Made by a program: the position numbers and the translations under genes
Shown here: one piece after another, positions 1 through 7,568 of the stretch
Position numbering within the stretch: the first letter of the stretch is position 1
Layout of the letters: each line of letters opens with the position of its first letter
Notes under the pieces: generated by a model
What the model was told of the DNA's origin: nothing
The model's input: the letters and a program-made list of their open reading frames with translations, nothing else
The model's database searches: none
Source: Limisphaerales bacterium
GTDB taxonomy: Bacteria > Verrucomicrobiota > Verrucomicrobiia > Limisphaerales > JAKEEH01
Length of the DNA: 32,403 nucleotides
Assembly (NCBI GenBank): GCA_022616725.1
Contig: JAKEEH010000353.1
Span: 1-32,403, forward strand
Reading direction: 5' to 3'

Positions 1-3000
1 GAGATTTACGGCACGACCATTGCCAACCTGACTGGAGCGGGCAAGTTCCCGGATCAGCCGGACCAAAGCCTCTATCAGCACATCGCGGATTGGCGGCAGC
101 CGCAGACCGGCAATCCGACGCGAACCCAGGATGAGCCGTGGAACCAGTACGGAGTGCGGATGTCAGGCTACTTCATACCGCGCAGGGACGGCTCGCACCG
201 GTTCTATTTCACGCATGATGACGAAGCCCAGTTCAGGATGAGCCCTGATGACAACCCGGCGAATGCCGCGATATTGGTGACGCCAACGGGCGTGCGCAAC
301 ATCCCCTACGCGGACTTTGCACCGCAATTCGTCGATGTGGCCGGGTTGGTGGCAGGGCAGCCCTACTACTTTGAAGCCCTGGTGAAAGAAGGGGGCGGCG
401 GCGATTATTTGAGCGTCGGCGTTCGCGAGCCGGACAATGGGCTGATTACGAACTCGATCACGGCAATTCAGCCGCAATTCCTCGCCGCGCTGGCAGACCC
501 CAATGCGGCGCCCGCCTTGAGCATCACGAATCCGCCCGCCAACGTGACAGTCGAGGTCGGCCACAGCGCGACCTTCAGCGTCGGCGTTTCGTTCAGTGGC
601 AACAACCTGCCCTATTACCAATGGAAGGTTGACGGCGTAGCGGTCGCAGGAGCCAACGGACCAACCTTTGTCACTCCGCCAGCGGTCGCCGGACCTGACC
701 AGGCAGTGACGGTCGATGTGCATCTGCCGGGTGTGTCAGTCACGAGCGCGGCGGCAACGTTGCACGTTGTGCCGGACACCACTGCGCCCCAGATCAATGC
801 TTCCGTGGTTCTCTCGGGCACGACGCTGTCCCTGGGCTTCACCGAGCCGGTGGTGGTGGACTTTCCGGCGTCGCTGACGGACCCGGCCCTTTATCGCGTC
901 AACGACATGGCCGGCATCGTGCAGAGTGTTGAAATCGTCACTCCATCGGCGCTAAAGCTGAATCTTAACGGCTCAGTATCCGGGACGGTGACGGTGCGCG
1001 CTTCGACCGCGCTGGAAGACGCGGCCGGCAACGCGATCGCGGAGAGCGGAGACCTCACTGGATTCTCAGTCGCGTTCACGGCAACGGCCGTAACCACCTG
1101 GACGGACATCGCCAACAGTGCCGGGCCGCCCACGCCAGCGGGCACGGTATTCACGGTGAACAATCGCGATTTCGTGGTCACGGCGGGTGGTGCCGATGTC
1201 TGGTCCGGCGGTGACCAGTTCACTTATATTTACGAGCAGCGAACCGGCGATTTTGACGTGAAGGTGCGAGTGGACCGCCTCGACTTAGCGGTTGGCGCAG
1301 GGAACCTCTGGTCGAAAGCCGGCCTCAACATCCGCGAAACGCTTGATGGCACCGGTCCCAACGGCAGCCGGATGGTCTGGACTTACCCGACACCCACCAA
1401 TGGCGCCGGTCAATTCGAGGCAGCGATTCGACCCGAACCGGGCCGTGATGTGATCGATGTGAACGGCGGCAGCTATGGCCGGCACGGGCGGGGCGACGGC
1501 TCAGCCTGGGTGCGCGTCAAACGCGTCGGCAAATCGTTCACTTATTATGACTCTTATGATGGGCGAAACTGGAACCGCATTGGTTTGCCGCGCGTGGCCG
1601 ACGCCAACCCGGAAAACTCCATCGGTGGAATTGGGCTGGCCATCGCCGACGCCGGTGGTTTCCCGGAAACACTGTATGTTGGGTTGGGCGTTGTCTCGCA
1701 TAATCAAAATATTATCACGACGGCCACCTTGTTTGATTATGGCGATTGGTCTTATGAAGGGGCGACGGTAGCCGTCACAAGAGATCCGGCCGATACGGTG
1801 GGTTACGTTGGCAGCCGGGTGAAATTCAGCGTCGCCGGCGTTGTCGATCGCGCGCCGCAGCATGAGCTGATCGTGCAATGGCAGCGCAACGGCGTGGATA
1901 TCCCGGGCGCGGTCAGCACCTATGTGGACAACTACACTTACACGACGCCAGTTCTCACTCTGGACGACAGCGGCGCGCAATATCGGGCCAAATTGATCGT
2001 CTCCGGCGCCACCCCGGTGTTCAGTTCCGCCGCCACGTTGACGATGCTCGCGACCGCTCCCGACGGATTAGAGCCCGAAGTCGCAATGACCCCCGCGCCG
2101 CCGCAGCTCTTGATGGCGAGGAGAGATCCAACCGATCCGAACCAAATAATCCTCACCTTCGATGAACTACTCCGCCCGAGTTCGGTCAACAACGGCACTT
2201 ACACCATCGACCAGGGCGTCGTCGTCACGCAGGCACGGCGTCTGGGCATCCGAAAGGTCCTGTTGACAGCCACCGGGCTTGCGCCGCTGAGCAATTGCGT
2301 GACTTACGCGATCTCGGTCAGCGGGGTACAGGACGGCAGCGGCAACGAGATGATGCCGACCGATACGACCATTCCCGCCGACGCAGCGGCGCGCGTGCTG
2401 TTCATCACCGGCAACGCCTCGGGAATGAACCGCTCGGACCGGATTGTAATCGACCGACTTGACTCGTTCGGTTATGAAGTGACGCCGATCAGCGCGACGG
2501 CAGCAAACCGGCGCGGCGCGTCTGCCGCAAGTGGTTATTCGCTCATATACCTCTCCTCCCCGGGCGGAACAGCGGTCGGCAGCACATTCCGCGGGCTTGC
2601 GATTCCGACGATTATCTGCCGGCGCGATTTGGCCGACGATTACGGCTTCGTGCCGGCCAATGCTCAGACCGGGACCATCGGCGCACAAACACAGATCAAC
2701 ATCGTCGCTGAGGGCCACCCACTCGCTGCCGGCTTCCCCAACGGCAATATTGCGCTCGTGGACACAGCGCAAGTGGACAACCGCACGTTCAACTGGTACA
2801 GCAACCCCGCGCCGAATGCGGTCGTCATCGCGCGCGAAGTGGTTACCACCAACAACTTCCGGCCCGTGATCCTGGCATTTGAAGCGGGGGCGACGACCCT
2901 GAATGTCCCGGCGGCCTCCCGCCGCGTTGCGACGTATCTCGAAGATAACGTGCCGCAATGGTTCAACAACAACGCTCGGGCGCTCTTCGACGCGATGATC

Positions 3001-4200
3001 AACTGGGTCTCCATTCCGTCACTCATCCATCCGCCGCAGAACCAGACGCTTGCTTATGGCAGTTCTGGCGCCCTCTGCGCCGTGGCCGGCAGCCTGACCA
3101 ACCCGTCCTATCAGTGGTACAAGGATGGGATGCTGATCATGGGCGCGACCGGCGCGCGGCTCGTTTTCAACAATGTTGTGGATGCTGATGCGGGCAACTA
3201 CACGGTCGTCATCAGCAACGCCTCGGGGTCAGTCACCAGTTCGGTCGCAACGGTCACCGTGCCGCTGCCGGAATTGGATATCGCGCGGACCGGCGACGAC
3301 ATCGTGCTGTCGTGGACAGGCGGCGGCACACTCCAGGAAGCCAAAGACATTCGCGGCCCGTGGCGCAATGCCGCGAACCAGGCCAATCCGCAGAACATCA
3401 ATCAGCCAACCTTCGCCGTGTTTATGAATGGCGCTCAGGAACCGCCACCTACGGGCGGCGGCACCGGCACGGGCAGCGGGATTATTTCGCTGGCGGGCAA
3501 CACATTGACCATCAAAATCTCGTTCTCTGGCCTGTCCGGTAACGTGAACAATTGCCATATCCATGGCGTGGGCGGGCGCGGGACCAACGCGGGGGTTTTG
3601 TATGGGCTGAATGCCTTTACAACCCAGGGCGGCACTTCCGGAACGATCGATGGATCGGTGACGCTCACCAATAAGACCGGCCTGACGATCGAGGAGCAAC
3701 TCGATCAACTGCGCGGGGGACTGTGGTACGTCAATATCCATACCACGACTTTCGGCGGCGGCGAGATTCGCGGGCAGATTGATCCGGTGCTCTTCTGCGT
3801 TTCGGCCGATCCGCAACAGGACGGCGGCGAAGGACGGACCGGTTTGGGCCTGGGGGTCGTCGCGCTTAACGATAACGTTGTCACGATCAATGTCTCGTTC
3901 TCGGGGCTGTCCGGAAACGTCAATAACTGTCACATCCACGGGCCGGCGCCGCGCGGGACGGACGCGGGCGTCCTCTATGGTCTGAATGCCATCACAACCC
4001 AGGGCGCAATGTCAGGTACGGTCAATGGGTCGGTCACGCTGGTGGATGGCACTGGCGGAATCAGCCTGGCGGACCAACTCAGTCAATTGGAAGACGGCCT
4101 GTGGTACATCAACATCCACACGACGACTTTCGGCGGTGGTGAAATCCGCGGCCAGATCGAGAAGCCGCTGAAACAGTTCTTCCGCGTCGTGCGCCCATAA
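1..4200 (+). CDS. Giant secreted modular protein, 5' partial (PA14-like, Ig-like, LamG-like, GATase-like, two CHRD domains)
   Basis: The frame is open from base 1, so the track's start at 154 is only an internal Met and the true start lies upstream. Modules in order (nt): a PA14/GLEYA-like sandwich with 'YGVRMSGYF…FYFTHDDEAQF' (1-400); an Ig-like domain with the 'YYQWKVDG' Trp (515-770); an SbsA/Big_5-like domain (780-1080); a concanavalin-like sandwich (1095-1740); a second Ig-like domain (1760-2050); another Big_5-like segment (2090-2390); a Rossmann-like glutamine-amidotransferase/ThuA-type segment beginning 'ARVLFITGNASG' (2390-3010); an Ig_3 domain with 'YQWYKDG' (3030-3260); then two CHRD domains. 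The protein ends in 'QFFRVVRP', typical of verrucomicrobial extracellular proteins. It is probably exported, with an adhesive or carbohydrate-binding role; no catalytic residues were recognised. A terminator follows. The modular reading is confident, the biological role is not. Confidence 0.85.
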   Translation, partial: EIYGTTIANLTGAGKFPDQPDQSLYQHIADWRQPQTGNPTRTQDEPWNQYGVRMSGYFIPRRDGSHRFYFTHDDEAQFRMSPDDNPANAAILVTPTGVRNIPYADFAPQFVDVAGLVAGQPYYFEALVKEGGGGDYLSVGVREPDNGLITNSITAIQPQFLAALADPNAAPALSITNPPANVTVEVGHSATFSVGVSFSGNNLPYYQWKVDGVAVAGANGPTFVTPPAVAGPDQAVTVDVHLPGVSVTSAAATLHVVPDTTAPQINASVVLSGTTLSLGFTEPVVVDFPASLTDPALYRVNDMAGIVQSVEIVTPSALKLNLNGSVSGTVTVRASTALEDAAGNAIAESGDLTGFSVAFTATAVTTWTDIANSAGPPTPAGTVFTVNNRDFVVTAGGADVWSGGDQFTYIYEQRTGDFDVKVRVDRLDLAVGAGNLWSKAGLNIRETLDGTGPNGSRMVWTYPTPTNGAGQFEAAIRPEPGRDVIDVNGGSYGRHGRGDGSAWVRVKRVGKSFTYYDSYDGRNWNRIGLPRVADANPENSIGGIGLAIADAGGFPETLYVGLGVVSHNQNIITTATLFDYGDWSYEGATVAVTRDPADTVGYVGSRVKFSVAGVVDRAPQHELIVQWQRNGVDIPGAVSTYVDNYTYTTPVLTLDDSGAQYRAKLIVSGATPVFSSAATLTMLATAPDGLEPEVAMTPAPPQLLMARRDPTDPNQIILTFDELLRPSSVNNGTYTIDQGVVVTQARRLGIRKVLLTATGLAPLSNCVTYAISVSGVQDGSGNEMMPTDTTIPADAAARVLFITGNASGMNRSDRIVIDRLDSFGYEVTPISATAANRRGASAASGYSLIYLSSPGGTAVGSTFRGLAIPTIICRRDLADDYGFVPANAQTGTIGAQTQINIVAEGHPLAAGFPNGNIALVDTAQVDNRTFNWYSNPAPNAVVIAREVVTTNNFRPVILAFEAGATTLNVPAASRRVATYLEDNVPQWFNNNARALFDAMINWVSIPSLIHPPQNQTLAYGSSGALCAVAGSLTNPSYQWYKDGMLIMGATGARLVFNNVVDADAGNYTVVISNASGSVTSSVATVTVPLPELDIARTGDDIVLSWTGGGTLQEAKDIRGPWRNAANQANPQNINQPTFAVFMNGAQEPPPTGGGTGTGSGIISLAGNTLTIKISFSGLSGNVNNCHIHGVGGRGTNAGVLYGLNAFTTQGGTSGTIDGSVTLTNKTGLTIEEQLDQLRGGLWYVNIHTTTFGGGEIRGQIDPVLFCVSADPQQDGGEGRTGLGLGVVALNDNVVTINVSFSGLSGNVNNCHIHGPAPRGTDAGVLYGLNAITTQGAMSGTVNGSVTLVDGTGGISLADQLSQLEDGLWYINIHTTTFGGGEIRGQIEKPLKQFFRVVRP
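3412..4161 (+). repeat. Tandem duplication of a CHRD-domain unit (about 375-nt period)
   Basis: Two consecutive copies lie inside the large CDS. Both carry the protein motifs 'NVNNCHIHG', 'RGT(N/D)AGVLYGLNA' and 'HTTTFGGGEIRGQI'. The 'aacgt' preceding the CHIHG codons occurs at 3541 and 3916, so the period is 375 nt (125 residues). The nucleotide copies have diverged mostly at third positions, which indicates an established duplication under protein-level constraint rather than a recent one. CHRD domains are known from chordin and from many bacterial secreted proteins; their bacterial ligand is not defined. Confidence 0.85.
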
Positions 4201-4220
4201 GACACGACATAACGCGAAAC

Positions 4221-4253
4221 AAAGAGACCGGGACTGTGTCCCGGTCTCTTTTT
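4221..4253. terminator. Bidirectional intrinsic terminator
   Basis: A perfect 14-bp stem 'aaagagaccgggac' pairs with 'gtcccggtctcttt' around a 3-nt loop. It is flanked by T-rich sequence on the plus strand and by a TTTGTTT tail when read on the minus strand. It sits 20 bases after the stop of the plus-strand giant CDS and beyond the end of the convergent minus-strand glycosyltransferase, so it can end both transcripts. Confidence 0.9.
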
Positions 4254-4301
4254 ATTCTCCCTCGCACGGCCAGAGGGTCTGTCGATGCGCCGCAGGCTTG
4301 T

Positions 4302-4342
4302 TTCCTTTCCCTCTTTGGCCTGCGGCCAAAGAGGGAAAGGAA
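4302..4342. repeat. Perfect 19-bp inverted repeat with 3-nt loop
   Basis: The arm 'ttcctttccctctttggcc' is followed by the loop 'tgc' and its exact complement. No T-run follows on either strand, so it is not a canonical terminator. A second inverted pair, 'gccgcaggc' (4289-4297) with 'gcctgcggc' (4318-4326), overlaps it and could form a competing 9-bp stem. It lies in the 3' untranslated region of the minus-strand operon. It could be an mRNA-stabilising hairpin or a dispersed palindromic repeat. Confidence 0.75.
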
Positions 4343-4368
4343 CGGTACTCTGGACGGAGGCGCCCACC

Positions 4369-5676
4369 TCACTGAAGTGAGGTGATGATGAAACCGGGTG
4401 TCACATGCGCCTGGACGGTCTCCAGGATCTTTTCGGTCATGCCCTGGACATCGAAGTCGCGCACCACCGCTTCGCGGCCAGCCAGGCCCATGCGCCGGGC
4501 CTTCTCCGGATTGGCGAGAAGCGATTCGACCGCGTCCGCGAGCGACTCAACGCTTCCAGGCTCGCAGAGCAACCCGCCGCCCGTGGCTGTGATCAGCTCA
4601 GGAAAGGCGGCGACGGACGGCTGGACCACTGGGACCGCGGACGCAAGCGCCTCGATGACGTAGAGCCCGAAAGCCTCTCCGTAGAGCGCCGGCACGGACA
4701 TGACAGTAAGGGAGCGATAAAACTGCTGTTTCGCGAGAAGGTCCAGGTTCGGATGGAACTCGAAAGATTCTGGGAATTCCGCCAGCTTTTGTTTCAGTTC
4801 TTCGACGAAGGGTTCATCGGCGGGTCCGAGGCTTCCGCCAATTTTCAAGCGCAGGCCTTTGATTCGGTCCCGGCGTTTCAAGACAAGGAACGCGTCCACA
4901 AGGGTGTCGATCCCCTTCTCGCGGCACATTCGGGCGAAATACCCAAGCACGGGTGGATCGGGCGGCGCGGGTGCGGGCGCGAAACCGTCCAGCTTGATGC
5001 CGTTGTACACGACCCGCACGCGCTCGGACGGCAGTTGCAGCCGTTTGGCCATGAGTTGGCCAAAGTAATGGCTGGGCGCGATAAAAAGCGCGATGTCACC
5101 GCAGCGTTTCACCAGGATGTCCCAGGCCTGGCCGCGAAACGGCTCCGGAAGGCCATCCAGAAACGAATCTTCGCCCTGGAGATGGCAAAACACCGGCGCG
5201 TCCAATTCGTGTTGCAAACGCCGGGCCAGACCGGCCAGCAGGACGTTCGAGAGAAAGATTGCGTCCGGTTTTGGCTGCGCCCTGAGCCATGCGATCAGCT
5301 TGTCGAGTTCAGCGATCTGATTGCCCTCTTCACCGCGCAACATCGACACGGTCAATTCGCCGAGATCCGTCGCGCGAGTTTTCGCGGCGCGCCCGGCGGC
5401 CCAGCGGAGCAGGCGCGGGTGCGAGAGGGCATTGCGCAGCCAACCCGGCGCGCGGCGGAAAAGCGTCGATTGCTGATCGAGATAAACGTTGATGCCGCTG
5501 AAGAAAATCGGCGTCCCGCTGCTTTGATCCGTATCGTCGAGGTTCAGCGGCAGATAGAGCGGGACCATCAGCGCGCTGTGCCCAAGCTTGCGCAACCTTT
5601 CGACGAGGGCATTGTCGCGGAAGCAGTTCCCACAATACATTCCGCCTGCGCCGGGAGTAATTTGGACGAGGTTCAT
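4369..5676 (-). CDS. Glycosyltransferase family 4 (GT-B fold)
   Basis: This 435-residue protein has the GT-B layout. The N-terminal acceptor half starts 'MNLVQITPGAGGMYCGNCFRDN', with a Gly-rich first loop. The linker and donor half carry 'VRVVYNGIKLDGF' and 'PVLGYFARMCREKGIDTLVDA', and the EX7E-type nucleotide-sugar motif 'EAFGLYVIEALAS' lies at about residues 334-346. It is expected to be cytoplasmic and to transfer a sugar from a nucleotide donor; the acceptor is unknown. It is the last gene of the minus-strand operon, 39 bases after the halogenase-like gene, so it may glycosylate that pathway's product. Its stop codon sits in a small inverted repeat (4365-4384). The start ATG at 5676 fits the conserved N-terminus; no strong Shine-Dalgarno is visible. 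Confidence 0.88.
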   Translation of the reverse strand: MNLVQITPGAGGMYCGNCFRDNALVERLRKLGHSALMVPLYLPLNLDDTDQSSGTPIFFSGINVYLDQQSTLFRRAPGWLRNALSHPRLLRWAAGRAAKTRATDLGELTVSMLRGEEGNQIAELDKLIAWLRAQPKPDAIFLSNVLLAGLARRLQHELDAPVFCHLQGEDSFLDGLPEPFRGQAWDILVKRCGDIALFIAPSHYFGQLMAKRLQLPSERVRVVYNGIKLDGFAPAPAPPDPPVLGYFARMCREKGIDTLVDAFLVLKRRDRIKGLRLKIGGSLGPADEPFVEELKQKLAEFPESFEFHPNLDLLAKQQFYRSLTVMSVPALYGEAFGLYVIEALASAVPVVQPSVAAFPELITATGGGLLCEPGSVESLADAVESLLANPEKARRMGLAGREAVVRDFDVQGMTEKILETVQAHVTPGFIITSLQ

Positions 5677-5715
5677 GTTTCCGTCAGCCCGTCAAACATA
5701 GCCGTGCGCCCTTAG

Positions 5716-6999
5716 CTACCGCCCCATCGCGATGCTTTCCCGCGTCGCCGCCGATTCCAGCGGCCTTCCGTACGGCAACGCCTCGGGCACTTCGGCGAAC
5801 TCCGCGATGGCGCGAAACAGATGAGTAAAATCCTTGTCCACGTCGCCCGAAAGACAATCCGTGATGTCGCCCGCCAGGTCCGGGTATTTGTCAGTCAGCT
5901 CCCGAAAACTGAAGTTCGGATCGTAGAACGCATAGACCAGTTTGCGCATGTTCTCAATGCCGTGCCGCAGCGCGCGTCCGTATTCGGCGAAGCGGCCCGG
6001 CGAGAAATCATGCGCTTCCAGCGCCTCGTGTACCGCGTCCGCGGCCATGACCCCGCTCTTGAGCGCGAGCATCAGGCCGGAGGAAAACACCGGATCGAGA
6101 AAGCAGAGCGCGTCGCCGACGAGCAGCAAGCCTTCGCACCCGCAGTATTTCGAATGAAATGAAAACTCGTTGGTGATGTAATACGGGCCGATTTGCCAGC
6201 CAGGGGCAAGATGTTCCTTAATCCAAAGGTTCTGGTCGATCTCGCGCCGAAACATCTCGCCGGGGTCCCTGATGCCGTCTCGCGTCAAGTATTTCCCTTC
6301 TGCCACCACGCCGACGCTCGTCATGTCGTTGTGCTGCGGGATGTACCAAAACCATCCCTTGTCGGGAACAAACGCAACCGTCGTCGCGCCGGCATCGATG
6401 CCTTCGTCCCGCATCGCTCCCTTGTAATAGGTCCACACGGCCACTTTGTTCAGCTTCGGATCGCGGACGCGCCAGTTATTGCGCACGGCCGCAAAGGAAT
6501 CTTTGCCCGTGCAATCGAGCGTTATTGGCGCCAGGTATTCGACCATTCGGCCATCGGCATGTTGCGCCCGCACGCCCGTTACGCGTTCGCTGTCCTTGAG
6601 CAGATTGGTGACCGTGACCTGCTCCAGCACCGTCGCGCCCCGTCCTTTTGCGTTATCAACCAGCATTTGGTCGAACTCGGAACGCAACACTTGCCAGGTC
6701 TGCGCCACGTCGGGGCTGTAGCGGGTGAAAAAATAAAACGGTTGCGAGGCTTTGCCGGACGCCGCGACAAATTGCACGCTATATTTTTTAACAAACGCGG
6801 ATTGCCGCATCTTATCGATCAGTCCCAGTCGCTGGAGCGGCTGATAGGTAAACGGGAGCAGCGATTCCCCGATGTGGTAGCGCGGAAACTTTTCGCGTTC
6901 GAGGACAAGGACGCGATGGCCTCGTTCGGCCAGCAAAGCCGCGGCAGCCGTGCCTGCTGGTCCGGCGCCGATGATGATGGTATCCCAACGGGTGCTCAC
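5716..6999 (-). CDS. FAD-dependent oxidoreductase of the flavin halogenase family
   Basis: This 427-residue protein opens with the FAD-binding 'GAGPAG' loop (11-16) and the family signature 'PRYHIGESLLP' (39-49). 'FVKKY' at 69-73 places a Lys where flavin halogenases carry their active-site Lys. 'GWFWYIP' at 215-221 fits the halogenase WxWxIP motif. A third FAD motif 'LLVGDALCFLDPVFSSG' follows. In the known family, a reduced flavin supplied by a partner makes HOX for chlorination or bromination of aromatics; related members are plain oxidoreductases. No dedicated flavin reductase is adjacent. The start is GTG, overlapping the upstream stop as GTGA (translational coupling). The upstream chorismate-lyase-like gene suggests a phenolic acid substrate, which is inference. 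Family placement is good; halogenating activity is unproven. Confidence 0.82.
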   Translation of the reverse strand: MSTRWDTIIIGAGPAGTAAAALLAERGHRVLVLEREKFPRYHIGESLLPFTYQPLQRLGLIDKMRQSAFVKKYSVQFVAASGKASQPFYFFTRYSPDVAQTWQVLRSEFDQMLVDNAKGRGATVLEQVTVTNLLKDSERVTGVRAQHADGRMVEYLAPITLDCTGKDSFAAVRNNWRVRDPKLNKVAVWTYYKGAMRDEGIDAGATTVAFVPDKGWFWYIPQHNDMTSVGVVAEGKYLTRDGIRDPGEMFRREIDQNLWIKEHLAPGWQIGPYYITNEFSFHSKYCGCEGLLLVGDALCFLDPVFSSGLMLALKSGVMAADAVHEALEAHDFSPGRFAEYGRALRHGIENMRKLVYAFYDPNFSFRELTDKYPDLAGDITDCLSGDVDKDFTHLFRAIAEFAEVPEALPYGRPLESAATRESIAMGR

Positions 7000-7568
7000 T
7001 TCTTTGCTGCGGGCGGGAGAATTTCGACAATTTCAGCCAGGGTACGTCCTTCGGCGTCAAACAAAATGTTGCGTCGCCCAAAAAGCGCTTGCGGTTCGCG
7101 CAAATTGAGCAGGCGATTGATCGTCGCGTCTGACGTGATGCGCAAGTAGGCCTGGGGACGGCTCTGGTAGGCGATGGCACAATCCTTGAGAACACGGCCC
7201 AGCGGGTGGCGCTCCTGCAAGATCCTTTGCCGCGCCTCGGCAGGGAACATGTCGAGATTGATCTTGATCGCCCCAAACTCGACCGGCTTGTCCGTGCCAT
7301 CCAGTTGCAGGACGACCTCGCGAAAATAGCTTCCGTTTCGCCGCTCGCGCCCGATGACGCGCAGGTGCACTGGCGCGCCGTGGAAATTCTCCAGCGTCGA
7401 GGTCATGTCGTTCTGGTGCACGAGCAGCCCATAGTAGGGTTCGGGCACCTCAGGCGCGGCGATTCGCTTGATCGGCGGCAATCCCAGTCCGGAGCGGGCG
7501 TAAAACTCGTCCAGCGGGTGGGCGACGGGGCAATCGACCATCGAACATTCTACAGATGCCTCACGCAT
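6996..7568 (-). CDS. Chorismate-lyase-like (UbiC/DUF98-type) protein
   Basis: I call 190 residues from the ATG at 7568 rather than the track's 237-residue version from 7709, whose Cys/Arg-rich extension lies inside the upstream radical SAM gene. ATG 7568 overlaps that gene's TGA, fitting coupled translation; Met at 7541 is an alternative. The core 'LLVHQNDMTSTLENFHG', 'YFREVVLQL', 'PVEFGAIKINLD' and 'HPLGRVL' resembles chorismate pyruvate-lyases, which release pyruvate from chorismate to leave 4-hydroxybenzoate. The Arg in 'PLGRVL' and the Glu in 'PVEFG' are plausible active-site residues by analogy with UbiC. It ends in a GTGA overlap with the halogenase-like gene. The fold is fairly likely; a non-catalytic or different-substrate role is possible. 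Confidence 0.65.
   Translation of the reverse strand: MREASVECSMVDCPVAHPLDEFYARSGLGLPPIKRIAAPEVPEPYYGLLVHQNDMTSTLENFHGAPVHLRVIGRERRNGSYFREVVLQLDGTDKPVEFGAIKINLDMFPAEARQRILQERHPLGRVLKDCAIAYQSRPQAYLRITSDATINRLLNLREPQALFGRRNILFDAEGRTLAEIVEILPPAAKK

Noticed and set aside
4405-5715. 436-residue plus-strand ORF opposite the GT4 gene
   Set aside because: It is an antisense shadow: the sequence is rich in Arg/Gln/Ala/Glu with no domain signature, while the minus strand encodes a canonical GT4 with EX7E.
6193-7149. 318-residue plus-strand ORF across the halogenase-like gene
   Set aside because: It is a shadow of the opposite-strand FAD enzyme and spans two real genes; no recognisable fold.
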